A stretch of 64,000 nucleotides of DNA. Source: Geomobilimonas luticola. Lineage in GTDB: Bacteria > Desulfobacterota > Desulfuromonadia > Geobacterales > Geobacteraceae. The position numbers were made by a program, and so were the translations under genes. Positions 35,819 through 44,009 of this stretch are shown here, in pieces (position 1 is the first letter of the stretch; each line of letters begins with the position of its first letter). The stretch is from NCBI RefSeq assembly GCF_018476905.1, contig NZ_JAHCVK010000011.1, positions 1 through 64,000 on the forward strand. Reading direction: 5' to 3'. The notes beneath the pieces were generated by a model. The model was not told the origin of the DNA. It saw only the letters and a program-made list of their open reading frames with translations, and did no database searches.

Positions 35819-37137
35819 TGGCCGGTCATCACGATGAATTCATCAGGCTGGAGGGGAAGATCTTCACCAAATCCTTCTTCGTCCTGCTCACCCTGGTCAT
35901 TGTCGGTTTCTACTACATCGGCGTCCGCTACGTGAAGGGAATCGGTGCCGTCTCCAACATGTCCGACGGCTACCCCTGGGGGATCTGGATCGCCTACGAC
36001 GTGGCGACCGGCACCGCCATCGCCTGCGGCGGCTACGCCATGGCGATCCTGATCTACATCCGCAACCACTGGAAGTTCCACCCCCTCATCCGCTCGGCGC
36101 TCCTGACGAGCCTGTTCGGCTACTGCCTGGCCGGCTTCTCAGTCATGGTGGACCTGGGGCGCTACTGGAACTCCTACGGCTTCTTCATGCCAGCACGCTG
36201 GCAGATCAACTCGGCCATGTTCGAGGTGGCCCTCTGCGTCATGGCCTACTCAACGGTGCTGGTCATCGAGTTCCTGCCGGCAGTGCTCTGGTCCCTGGAG
36301 AACAGCCGCGGCGAGACGCTCCGCAAGGTGTCCGCCTGGCTCCACCCCCGGCTGGTCCCCGACGAGGCGAAGCTTGCCTCGGGGCTGGAATGGGTCCGGG
36401 AGTCCGCCGCCTGGCTCCGGCCAAGGCTGGACAAGGTGCTGGTGTTCTTCATCGTCCTCGGCATAACCCTGCCGACCATGCACCAGTCGTCCCTCGGCTC
36501 ACTCCTCCTCATCGCCGCCACCAAGCTCAATCCCCTCTGGCACACCGGCTTCCTGCCGCTCCTGTTCCTCATCAACTGCATCTACATCGGTTACGCCATC
36601 GTCATCATGGAATCCATCATCTCCTCCACCGCCTTCAAACGGGAGATTGAGTTCCAGGAACTGGCCGGCCTCTCCCGGATCATCCCCTGGCTTACGGTCA
36701 TCTGGCTCTCCGTCCGGGTCGGCGACCTGGTCTACCGGGGGCAGGTGGCCAACGCGCTCCGGTTCGACTTCTACTCCTGTTTTTTCCTCCTTGAGTTCTG
36801 CCTGGTGGCCGGCGGCTCCATGATCCTCTTCAGCCGCCGCATGCGCCGCTCACCCCGCTGGCTCTTCATCACCGCCACCATGATCATCCTGGGTGGCGGC
36901 CTCTACCGCTTCAACGTCTACCTTATCGGGTTCAACCCGGGGCAGGGGTGGCATTACTTTCCCTCCTTCGCCGAGCTGATGATCACCGCCGGCGTCATTG
37001 CCCTGGAGATACTGGGGTACCAGGTGCTCGTGAAGGTCTTCCCGGTCCTCCCCAACCCCCACAAGCATGCTGCCAACGGCCATGCTCAGGATGAGCCGGT
37101 CGGCCTTCCGCCGGTAGCGGTGCCCCAGGGGAAGTAG
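35818..37137 (+). CDS. hybB: Hydrogenase integral membrane subunit HybB (NrfD/PsrC family)
   Basis: 439 residues with about nine or ten membrane helices (first about 18-37). The SDGYPWGIWIAYDVATGTAIACGGYAM block and the later GMTLP-like segment LGITLPTMHQSSLGSL, split here, are typical of NrfD-family quinone-interacting subunits. It would pass electrons from HybA to the menaquinone pool. A 105-base gap with short direct repeats separates it from hybL. Confidence 0.94.
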   Translation: MAGHHDEFIRLEGKIFTKSFFVLLTLVIVGFYYIGVRYVKGIGAVSNMSDGYPWGIWIAYDVATGTAIACGGYAMAILIYIRNHWKFHPLIRSALLTSLFGYCLAGFSVMVDLGRYWNSYGFFMPARWQINSAMFEVALCVMAYSTVLVIEFLPAVLWSLENSRGETLRKVSAWLHPRLVPDEAKLASGLEWVRESAAWLRPRLDKVLVFFIVLGITLPTMHQSSLGSLLLIAATKLNPLWHTGFLPLLFLINCIYIGYAIVIMESIISSTAFKREIEFQELAGLSRIIPWLTVIWLSVRVGDLVYRGQVANALRFDFYSCFFLLEFCLVAGGSMILFSRRMRRSPRWLFITATMIILGGGLYRFNVYLIGFNPGQGWHYFPSFAELMITAGVIALEILGYQVLVKVFPVLPNPHKHAANGHAQDEPVGLPPVAVPQGK

Positions 37138-37154
37138 GCCGGAACCTGTAATCA

Positions 37155-37202
37155 GGGACCGGTAACATATAGTCCGGGACCTGGGACTCGGGACCGGTAA
37201 CA
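37155..37202 (+). repeat. Short direct repeats in the hybB-hybL gap
   Basis: GGGACCGGTAACA occurs twice (37155-37167 and 37190-37202), and GGGAC occurs four times in the same 48 bases. The segment is non-coding, lies inside an operon and is not a terminator. Possibly a local duplication. Confidence 0.75.
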
Positions 37203-37242
37203 CCTTTTTCATAATCAAAAATTCTGTTTCTAAGGAGCATAT

Positions 37243-38925
37243 ATGTCCAAACGCATTACGTTAGACCCCATCACCCGTATCGAGGGGCATCTCCGGATCG
37301 ACGTGGAGGTGAACGGCGGGCAGGTTTCCAAGGCCTGGTCGTCGGCCCAGATGTGGCGCGGCATCGAGACGATCCTCAAGGGGAAGGACCCCCAGGACGC
37401 CTGGAGCTATGCCCAGCGCTTCTGCGGCGTCTGCACCACGGTCCATGCCATCTCCTCCATCCGCTCGGTGGAGCATGCCCTCAACGTGGAGGTCCCCCTC
37501 AACGCCCAGTACATCCGGAACATCATGATCGCCCAGCACTCGGTGCAGGACCACATCGTCCACTTCTACCACCTGTCGGCCCTGGACTGGGTGGACATCG
37601 TCGCTGCCCTGAAGGCGGACCCGAAAAAGACCGCCCAACTGGCCCAGAGCATCTCCGACTGGCCGGGGAACAGCGAGAAAGAGTTTCGGGCGGTGCAGGA
37701 GAAGCTGAAGGCGTTCGTGGCAGGCGGGAGACTCGGCATCTTCGCCTCCGGCTACTGGGGGCATCCGGCCATGAAGCTCCCGCCAGAGGCGAACCTGATG
37801 GCGGTGGCCCACTACCTCAAGGCTCTGGACTACCAACGGAAGGCATCCCAGGCGGTGGCGATCCTCGGCGGTAAAAATCCCCACATCCAGAACCTGGTTG
37901 TGGGGGGGGTGGCGACCGCTGTCAACCTGGAGAACATGGCGACCCTCAACATGGAGCGGATCGCCTACCTGCAGACCCTCATGACAGAGACCCGTGACTT
38001 CGTGCAGAAGGTCTACTACCCGGACATGGTGGCCATCGCCTCTGCCTACAAGGAATGGTTCACCTACGGCGCTGGCGTCACCAACTACCTGGCGGTCCCC
38101 GAATTCCCCGAGGACACGAAGAACACGAAATTCACCCTTAACGGCGGCACCATCATGGGGGGTAACCTGTCGAGCTTCAAGAACATCACCACCCACCAGG
38201 ACCCCTACCTGATCAACAACATCAGCGAGGGGGTGGCCCACGCCTGGTACGAAGGGGCGGGCACCCACCACCCCTGGGAGGGGGAGACCAAGCCGGAATA
38301 CACCGATTTCCAGGAAAACGGCAAGTACAGCTGGTGCAAGTCTCCCCGTTTCGAGGGAAAACCGGTTCAGGTCGGGCCGCCGGCCCAGCTGCTGGCGGCC
38401 TACGCCGGCGGCAACGCCCGGGTGAAGAAACTGGTGGACGCCACCTGCGCCAAGATCGGCGTGCCGGTAAGCGCAATTCACTCCACCATGGGGCGGCTCG
38501 GCGCCCGGGCCATCCGTGCCCATCTCCTGGCGGACATATCCCTTGAACAGCTGGACAAACTGGTGGCCAACCTGGGTAAAGGGGACAAGAGCTACGCCAA
38601 CCACACCGAGATACCCAAGGGTGAGTACAAAGGGGTCGGCTTCCACGAGGCACCCCGCGGCGCCCTTTCCCACTGGATGGTGATCGAGGATAAGAAGATC
38701 AAGAACTACCAGGCGGTGGTACCTTCCACTTGGAACGCCTCGCCCCGGGACGAGAAGGGAGTCATGGGCCCCTACGAGGCGTCGCTGGTGGGGAACCCGG
38801 TGGCCCAGGAAGACAAGCCCCTGGAGGTGCTCCGCACCATCCACTCCTTCGACCCCTGCATCGCCTGCGCGGTGCATACCATCGATCCGGCGGGGAAAGA
38901 GATTACGAAGATAAAAGTGCTTTAG
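37243..38925 (+). CDS. hybL: Uptake [NiFe] hydrogenase large subunit
   Basis: 560 residues, preceded by AAGGAG. Ni-Fe ligands are in RFCGVCTTVH (Cys61, Cys64, His68) and DPCIACAVH (Cys539, Cys542, His545). Residues 546-560 (TIDPAGKEITKIKVL) are the C-terminal peptide that HybP would remove after nickel insertion. It folds with HybS and is exported with it through Tat; it has no signal of its own. Together with HybA and HybB it forms a periplasm-facing, quinone-linked uptake enzyme (group 1). Confidence 0.97.
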   Translation: MSKRITLDPITRIEGHLRIDVEVNGGQVSKAWSSAQMWRGIETILKGKDPQDAWSYAQRFCGVCTTVHAISSIRSVEHALNVEVPLNAQYIRNIMIAQHSVQDHIVHFYHLSALDWVDIVAALKADPKKTAQLAQSISDWPGNSEKEFRAVQEKLKAFVAGGRLGIFASGYWGHPAMKLPPEANLMAVAHYLKALDYQRKASQAVAILGGKNPHIQNLVVGGVATAVNLENMATLNMERIAYLQTLMTETRDFVQKVYYPDMVAIASAYKEWFTYGAGVTNYLAVPEFPEDTKNTKFTLNGGTIMGGNLSSFKNITTHQDPYLINNISEGVAHAWYEGAGTHHPWEGETKPEYTDFQENGKYSWCKSPRFEGKPVQVGPPAQLLAAYAGGNARVKKLVDATCAKIGVPVSAIHSTMGRLGARAIRAHLLADISLEQLDKLVANLGKGDKSYANHTEIPKGEYKGVGFHEAPRGALSHWMVIEDKKIKNYQAVVPSTWNASPRDEKGVMGPYEASLVGNPVAQEDKPLEVLRTIHSFDPCIACAVHTIDPAGKEITKIKVL

Positions 38926-38935
38926 GCCGTTTATA

Positions 38936-38967
38936 GGACCTATGGGATCTATACTTCCCATAGGTCC
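38936..38967 (+). repeat. Perfect 12-bp inverted repeat between hybL and hybP
   Basis: GGACCTATGGGA (38936-38947) and TCCCATAGGTCC (38956-38967) can form a 12-pair hairpin with an 8-base loop. No T run follows, so it is unlikely to terminate. It begins 10 bases after the hybL stop and ends 28 bases before hybP, and could act as an mRNA processing or stability element. Confidence 0.8.
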
Positions 38968-38995
38968 CATAACTGACTATCCAAGAGGTAACAAC

Positions 38996-39487
38996 ATGAA
39001 AACATTGATTTTCGGTGCCGGCAATCTCCTCCTTACCGACGAGGGGTTCGGCGTCCACTGTCTCCGCTACTTGGAGGATCATTTCGTCTTTCCCGATTCG
39101 GTGGAGCTCTACGATGGAGGCACCCTCGGCATCATGGTGACCCACAAGTTCGAGGAGGCGGAGCAGGTCTATATCCTGGATACGGTGGACGCGGAGGGGG
39201 TGCCGGGCGACATTTTCCGCTTCGACCGGGACGACATCATGCTGAGCCGCCTGCCGGTCAAGCTCTCGCCCCACCAGATCGGCATCCAGGAGATGCTCCT
39301 TATCAGCGAGATGCGGGGTTGCTGTCCCGACCGGCTCACCTTGTTCGGAGTCATGCCCGCATCCCTGGATGCGGGACATGAACTGTCCCCGACCCTGAAA
39401 AGGAGCGTGGAACAGGTTGCCGGACAGGTGGTGGAAGAGCTTCGGGCGAGCGGGGTGGATGTGCGGGAGCGGGCGCTGGCGGCATGA
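38996..39487 (+). CDS. hybP: Hydrogenase maturation protease HybP
   Basis: 163 residues from ATG 38996 (AAGAGG upstream); an upstream in-frame start would run through the hairpin. It belongs to the HycI/HyaD peptidase A31 family: GAGNLLLTDEGFGVH (residues 7-21, with the Ni-binding Glu), LYDGGTLG (Asp) and SPHQIG (His). It cleaves the C-terminal peptide of the large subunit after nickel insertion, here most likely HybL. Confidence 0.93.
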   Translation: MKTLIFGAGNLLLTDEGFGVHCLRYLEDHFVFPDSVELYDGGTLGIMVTHKFEEAEQVYILDTVDAEGVPGDIFRFDRDDIMLSRLPVKLSPHQIGIQEMLLISEMRGCCPDRLTLFGVMPASLDAGHELSPTLKRSVEQVAGQVVEELRASGVDVRERALAA

Positions 39488-39531
39488 AGGATGAAGGATA
39501 AAGATGAAGGATGAAGGATGAAGGATGAAGG
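39484..39531 (+). repeat. 7-bp tandem repeat (ATGAAGG) between hybP and tatA
   Basis: Six exact ATGAAGG units plus one imperfect unit (ATAAAG) run from the last codons of hybP to 39531; the hybP stop TGA lies in the first unit. Such an array can expand or contract by slippage. It is not a CRISPR array, as there are no spacers. Confidence 0.85.
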
Positions 39532-39564
39532 CGGAGTTTATATCAGAACGTAAGGAGAACGACG

Positions 39565-39735
39565 ATGTTTGGTTTCGGCATGCCTGAACTTATTATTATC
39601 ATGATCATCCTGCTGGTGGTGGTAGGCCCGGGGAAGCTTCCCCAACTGGGGCAGGCCCTGGGGAGCGGCATAAGGAACTTCAAGAAGGCGAGCAGCGGCG
39701 AGGACGCGGTGCAGCTCAACGAAAAAAAACCGTAG
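39565..39735 (+). CDS. tatA: Tat translocase TatA/E-type subunit, 56 residues
   Basis: Translated by hand from ATG 39565 (TAAGGAG upstream). Residues 1-20, starting MFGFGMPELIIIMIILLV, are the short N-terminal membrane helix, then the hinge VGPGKLPQLGQALG and amphipathic helix GIRNFKKASSGED mark the TatA family. It lies at the end of the hyb operon, whose HybS and HybA have Tat signals, so it may supply pore subunits matched to hydrogenase export. tatB and tatC are not in the window. Confidence 0.93.
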   Translation: MFGFGMPELIIIMIILLVVVGPGKLPQLGQALGSGIRNFKKASSGEDAVQLNEKKP

Positions 39736-39809
39736 CGATCATCTTTCCTCCCGCTGCAAGCTGATAGTGACGATGCTGGACGCAGCATGTCGCTGCGTCT
39801 TTCGTCCCT

Positions 39810-40958
39810 TCAGCCCATGCGTCTCACTCTCATCAACCTCCCTGCGATAATGGCGATAAGTGCGCAACCGCCACTCAATAACGCCCCCATTTTAGCCGCA
39901 CCTTGAATTACGGGATCGGTGAATGCCTCTCCGGCCACGAACAAGGCTACCGTCAGACCAACCCCGGCGATCAGGCCGACCAGCGCCAGCTCCTTCGTAC
40001 CGATCTTTGACGGAAGAGGATAGCCCAGCCTTTGGCCGATCAGGCCCATCAGGAAGATGCCGCCGGTTTTTCCGATGACGAGTGATGCCAGTACCAGCCA
40101 AGTGGCATGCCCGATGGATGTGAGTTGCACCCCGGAGTTGGCCAGGCCGAACATGAACAGGCCAAAGTCTACGGTCACTTTCCAGTCATGTTCGAAACCC
40201 GCCAGAGGCGAGCGGTCATGGATGTCTTCCTCGAAAACATGCTTGGTTTCGCGGGGAGGATGGGGGAGGAACGGAACGATGAATACCAGTGCCAGGGCAG
40301 GGTGCAGGTGGGCCATGAACAGGCCCGCCCAGGAGAGGCTGCCTCCCAGGATGATATAGGGCCAGTAGTTTTGGACATTTTGCCGACGCAACAGTGCCGC
40401 AGCCCCCATGCCGATCAGAACGAGTACCAGCCATTGCGGGGCTGCCGGTACGGTCGGGTCAGGATAGAACAGGGCGATGATGGCCAGCCCGATGGCATCA
40501 TCGGCAATGGCCAGAAGCAGCAGGAATGAAATGGCAGGATGCCGCCTGCCGAATACCAGGCTGGCCGCCAGCCAGGCGAGCGCAATGTCCGTTGCCGTCG
40601 GGATTCCCCATCCCCGGCGGAGTGATGGCTCACCGATTACCTCATTGAGAACGAGATAGACCAACACCGGTCCGACAACCCCGCCAACGGTAGCCAAGAG
40701 CGGATTGATCGCCTTGCGCACAGGATGCAGGTCCCCGCCAGGCAGGCAACTCTGGGTGATCTCCGCCGCTGCTATGCCGAAAAACAACACCATGAACAGG
40801 TCGTTGACGATGAAGTGGACGCTGAACAGGCCGAAAATCCGGTCATGATTGAAATGGTGGTAGCCCTCCGGAGCCAGATTCGCCCACACAAGGGTAACGA
40901 CCACTCCGGCAAGGAGGGGGATGGAAAATTCACGAAGCATGCTGAGGTGTTGTCTCAC
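39810..40958 (-). CDS. nhaA: Na+/H+ antiporter NhaA
   Basis: 382 residues from GTG 40958; AAGGA lies 6 bases upstream, and GTGA overlaps the otsB stop. An ATG at 40940 has no ribosome-binding site. The ion-binding aspartate pair is in LLAIADDAIGLAIIALF (about residues 145-161), and GWGIPTATDIALAW is the usual early motif. Eleven or twelve membrane helices are apparent. It exchanges 2 H+ for Na+ and is important for salt and pH tolerance. Last gene of the seven-gene minus-strand block. Confidence 0.95.
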   Translation of the reverse strand: MRQHLSMLREFSIPLLAGVVVTLVWANLAPEGYHHFNHDRIFGLFSVHFIVNDLFMVLFFGIAAAEITQSCLPGGDLHPVRKAINPLLATVGGVVGPVLVYLVLNEVIGEPSLRRGWGIPTATDIALAWLAASLVFGRRHPAISFLLLLAIADDAIGLAIIALFYPDPTVPAAPQWLVLVLIGMGAAALLRRQNVQNYWPYIILGGSLSWAGLFMAHLHPALALVFIVPFLPHPPRETKHVFEEDIHDRSPLAGFEHDWKVTVDFGLFMFGLANSGVQLTSIGHATWLVLASLVIGKTGGIFLMGLIGQRLGYPLPSKIGTKELALVGLIAGVGLTVALFVAGEAFTDPVIQGAAKMGALLSGGCALIAIIAGRLMRVRRMG

Positions 40959-41746
40959 ACTAAATCCTTGGTCTTTAGTGTTAATTGTATGATTTCGTCG
41001 AGAACGTCGAGTATCTCCCGCTGATTGAACAGACAGCAGTCTGCAAGGCTTGATCCTTCACACCCCACCCGGACGCCAAGGATACGGTCATTCGCCAGGC
41101 TGAATACATCCTCATCCGTTGCATCGTCCCCAACAAAAAGTGCCTTGGAACAACCTGTCTGCAGCATGAGCTGCGACAGTGCTTCACCTTTATGGGGCGC
41201 CCCGTAGGGCACGATATTTTCGACATATTTGCCGGGAATTCGTCGCGGAGGAGGCTTCAGCCGGCTGATTGCCTGCACGAGTTTCCTGCTCACCGCATTC
41301 GGGTCAGATGCGTTGCGATAATGCAGCGACAGGGTAGCTCCCTTGTTTTCGATGAAGATACCACATCCGGAAGCGTGAGGCATCAGTATCTTCAATTGTT
41401 CCAGCCACTCACTGCACTGTCTGCAGAATTCCTCTTCCTGCTGCTCTCTGCCGGGCAGACCTTCCGCCCCGTGGTTTCCCACCAGGTAACAGGGGGTGAA
41501 TCCGAGATGTTTCCGGGCATCGGCGAGGGCACGCCCGGTAATGATGACGACCGGGGCCAACAGGTTGAGGCGTATCAACCGTTCTTGTACGCCCTGCGGG
41601 ACCTGTATCCGGTCGGGATCGGCAACGATCGGTGCCAGCGTGCCGTCAAGGTCGAAGGCAAACAGTGTCGCGCGATCGACAAACCGGCGGAGTATCGTTC
41701 GGCCGGCATAGCTGAACAGGTAGGTCATCGGCGTTTCCCTGGTCAT
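40955..41746 (-). CDS. otsB: Trehalose-6-phosphate phosphatase
   Basis: 263 residues. HAD-superfamily motifs: nucleophile FAFDLDGTLAPI (residues about 28-39), VIITGRAL, and VGDDATDEDVF for the C-terminal metal-binding aspartates. NHGAEGL is typical of OtsB. It dephosphorylates trehalose 6-phosphate made by OtsA. Start ATG 41746 overlaps the otsA stop (ATGA) and the stop overlaps nhaA, so it is tightly coupled on both sides. Confidence 0.95.
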   Translation of the reverse strand: MTRETPMTYLFSYAGRTILRRFVDRATLFAFDLDGTLAPIVADPDRIQVPQGVQERLIRLNLLAPVVIITGRALADARKHLGFTPCYLVGNHGAEGLPGREQQEEEFCRQCSEWLEQLKILMPHASGCGIFIENKGATLSLHYRNASDPNAVSRKLVQAISRLKPPPRRIPGKYVENIVPYGAPHKGEALSQLMLQTGCSKALFVGDDATDEDVFSLANDRILGVRVGCEGSSLADCCLFNQREILDVLDEIIQLTLKTKDLV

Positions 41747-43989
41747 GAATTGTCACCGATGCGCACAGCCAGTCGTTCCCTCTGTCTGATGCGGGCGGCA
41801 TCGAGCAGCATCCGGCCGGCCCAACGATAGACGTTGAAATCGCGCACCATGGCACGCATGCTGCGCATCCGCTCCTGCTGTTCATACTCCGGCATGGTGA
41901 GTGCCTGATGGAGCGCCTCGGCAGTCTGTTCCACATGGTAGGGGTTGACGATGAGCGATTCGTGCAACTCGTGGGCAGCGCCGGTGAACTGGCTCAGCAC
42001 CAGCACCCCCTGCTCATCATCCCGTGCAGCCACAAATTCCTTGGCAACAAGATTCATCCCGTCGTGGAGGCTGGTGACCATGCAGACCTGTGCTGACCGG
42101 TAATAGCGATTTACCTCTTCCGGTTCATGGTGCTCAGCCTTGAGGATGATGGCCTGGCATCCTTCGCGGGAGAAGCGTCTGTTGATCCGCTCTGCCAGGG
42201 CATGCACCCTCGCTTCGAAAGACTGGTACTCCTCCAGCGCCGAACGGCTTGGAGCCGCGATCTGGATCAAGGTGAAGTGCCCCACCAGTTCAGGGTGAAG
42301 CTCCAGCATCCGCTCGACTGCGGTAAAGCGTTCAAGAATCCCCTTGGTGTAATCCATGCGGTCAACCCCGATTCCCAGCAGGTGACCGGCGGGGAGGCCG
42401 AGAGCAGCCAGCATCTCATATCTGGTCTGTTCAACCGGCGGCAGTGTCCCTTGCCAGGGAGGGGGCCACTGGATGGAGATCGGGTAGCTTTCCACCATGG
42501 TCAGCTGGCCCCGACGGGAGATCGTGGACGATTCGTGTTCGATACGGGTTTCCAGGTAGCGGTCCACCGTCTCTAGGAAATTCTTGCAGTGATAGGGGGT
42601 ATGAAAACCGAGAATGGTGCTTCCCAGCATTCCCTTCAACAGTTCTTCCCGCCAGGGGCAAATGCCGAAGGATTCGGGGTTGGGCCAAGGGATGTGCCAG
42701 AAGGTTATAATGGTTGCCTTGGGAAGCGCCCTGCGGATCATCTCCGGCAGGAGCGCAAAATGGTAATCCTGCACGAGTACAACCGGATTTTCGCTGTCTG
42801 ACTCCTTGACCACCGCATCGGCAAAGCGCTGGTTTATCCTGACGTACTCTCGCCAGTCGCTGGTGCGGAAGATGGGCCGCACATGGGCGATATGACACAG
42901 GGGCCAGAGCCCTTCGTTGGCGAAGCCGTAATAGTATCCCTCTTCCTCCTCCTTGGTGAGCCAGATCCGCCGAAGGTTGTACTCCTGGCTGTTGGGAGGC
43001 ACTCTGACCCGGTCGTGGCTGTCCACTGTCTCGCGGTCGGCAGAACCGCCGCCGTGGGCGACCCATGTGCCGGAACAGGCCCGCATTACCGGTTCTACGG
43101 CAGTTACCAGGCCGCTGGCGGGGCGATGCACCTGGATTTCACCATCCTTTTTACTGTGAATGTACGGTTCGCGGTTTGAAACAACGATGATCCGTTCACC
43201 TGCCAGTTGTTGGTGCAGCAGCTTGCGGAGAGAATCGGGGCTCCAGGTGATGGTGGCGTCATCGGCGAACCGGCGTTCCGCATCGAGTGTCCGCAGGAGA
43301 GACCGTAAATCTCCCACGAGCGGCTGTAATTCCGAAGCGACCGCCGGCTGGGAGAATGGTCTGAGAATTCCCTCACCCCGCAGCATGGCCCGTACGCCAT
43401 CCATCCAGCCGCGCCAGCTGAGGTGGGCAACGAAAACCGTGATGACGGAAATGACAATCCCGAGCAGTGCAAAGAACACGATGACGTATTTGCGGGTATC
43501 TGCGCTGCGGCGTTCGACGAAGCTCATGTCGTGGATGAGGATCAGGGAGCCGTTATTGCCCATGGGATGAACGGCAACGTGAACTGCACCTTGGGGAAGC
43601 CGACGTAGTGAGCTGGACGCTTTATCCTGCGATACAACCGAGGAACAGCCGAGAGATTCGGGGAAGGTCGATGTGCGGTAGATCAGTTTGCCATTGCTGT
43701 CGCAAAAGCCGAGAGCCAGCAGACGCTCGTCCTGAATGGTCCGGAAGAGGAGGGAATTGATCTTGACTTTGTTCTCGTGCTGGAGAAGCTCCGCCAGAGG
43801 ATCATGAAGGGTATTGGCAATGAGACTGGAGCGGATGTCCATATCACGCACTGCCCAGCGCAGGGTGAGCTTGTCCACCAGCGGCACTACCGCAAATGCC
43901 AGGAGCACCAAGGCTATGGCCAACGGGACGACGAAACGGAGGGAGAAATGCAGTGACCGGAGTGAAAAACCGGATTTGTAGTGCTTCAT
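41743..43989 (-). CDS. otsA: Trehalose-6-phosphate synthase with N-terminal membrane sensor-like module
   Basis: 748 residues, about 270 longer than typical OtsA. Residues 1-260 carry TM1 (18-38), a roughly 125-residue presumed periplasmic region, TM2 (168-190) and a HAMP-like linker (191-245). From about 265 a complete GT20 domain follows: [57 protein letters not shown], and the donor-site block [28 protein letters not shown] split across residues about 650-677. The catalytic domain makes trehalose 6-phosphate from UDP- or GDP-glucose and glucose 6-phosphate. The sensor-like fusion suggests activity tuned by an extracytoplasmic signal. Confidence 0.93.
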   Translation of the reverse strand: MKHYKSGFSLRSLHFSLRFVVPLAIALVLLAFAVVPLVDKLTLRWAVRDMDIRSSLIANTLHDPLAELLQHENKVKINSLLFRTIQDERLLALGFCDSNGKLIYRTSTFPESLGCSSVVSQDKASSSLRRLPQGAVHVAVHPMGNNGSLILIHDMSFVERRSADTRKYVIVFFALLGIVISVITVFVAHLSWRGWMDGVRAMLRGEGILRPFSQPAVASELQPLVGDLRSLLRTLDAERRFADDATITWSPDSLRKLLHQQLAGERIIVVSNREPYIHSKKDGEIQVHRPASGLVTAVEPVMRACSGTWVAHGGGSADRETVDSHDRVRVPPNSQEYNLRRIWLTKEEEEGYYYGFANEGLWPLCHIAHVRPIFRTSDWREYVRINQRFADAVVKESDSENPVVLVQDYHFALLPEMIRRALPKATIITFWHIPWPNPESFGICPWREELLKGMLGSTILGFHTPYHCKNFLETVDRYLETRIEHESSTISRRGQLTMVESYPISIQWPPPWQGTLPPVEQTRYEMLAALGLPAGHLLGIGVDRMDYTKGILERFTAVERMLELHPELVGHFTLIQIAAPSRSALEEYQSFEARVHALAERINRRFSREGCQAIILKAEHHEPEEVNRYYRSAQVCMVTSLHDGMNLVAKEFVAARDDEQGVLVLSQFTGAAHELHESLIVNPYHVEQTAEALHQALTMPEYEQQERMRSMRAMVRDFNVYRWAGRMLLDAARIRQRERLAVRIGDNS

Positions 43990-44009
43990 TGAGCCTCCCC
44001 TGAACGGTT

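Noticed and set aside
38936-38967. 12-bp hairpin as a transcription terminator
   Set aside because: No T run on either side and the operon continues with hybP.
37261-38970. 569-codon minus-strand open frame opposite hybL
   Set aside because: Antisense shadow of the hydrogenase large subunit, rich in His/Val/Gly with no family features.
39484-39531. ATGAAGG array as a CRISPR
   Set aside because: Units are 7 bp, directly adjacent, without spacers or cas genes.
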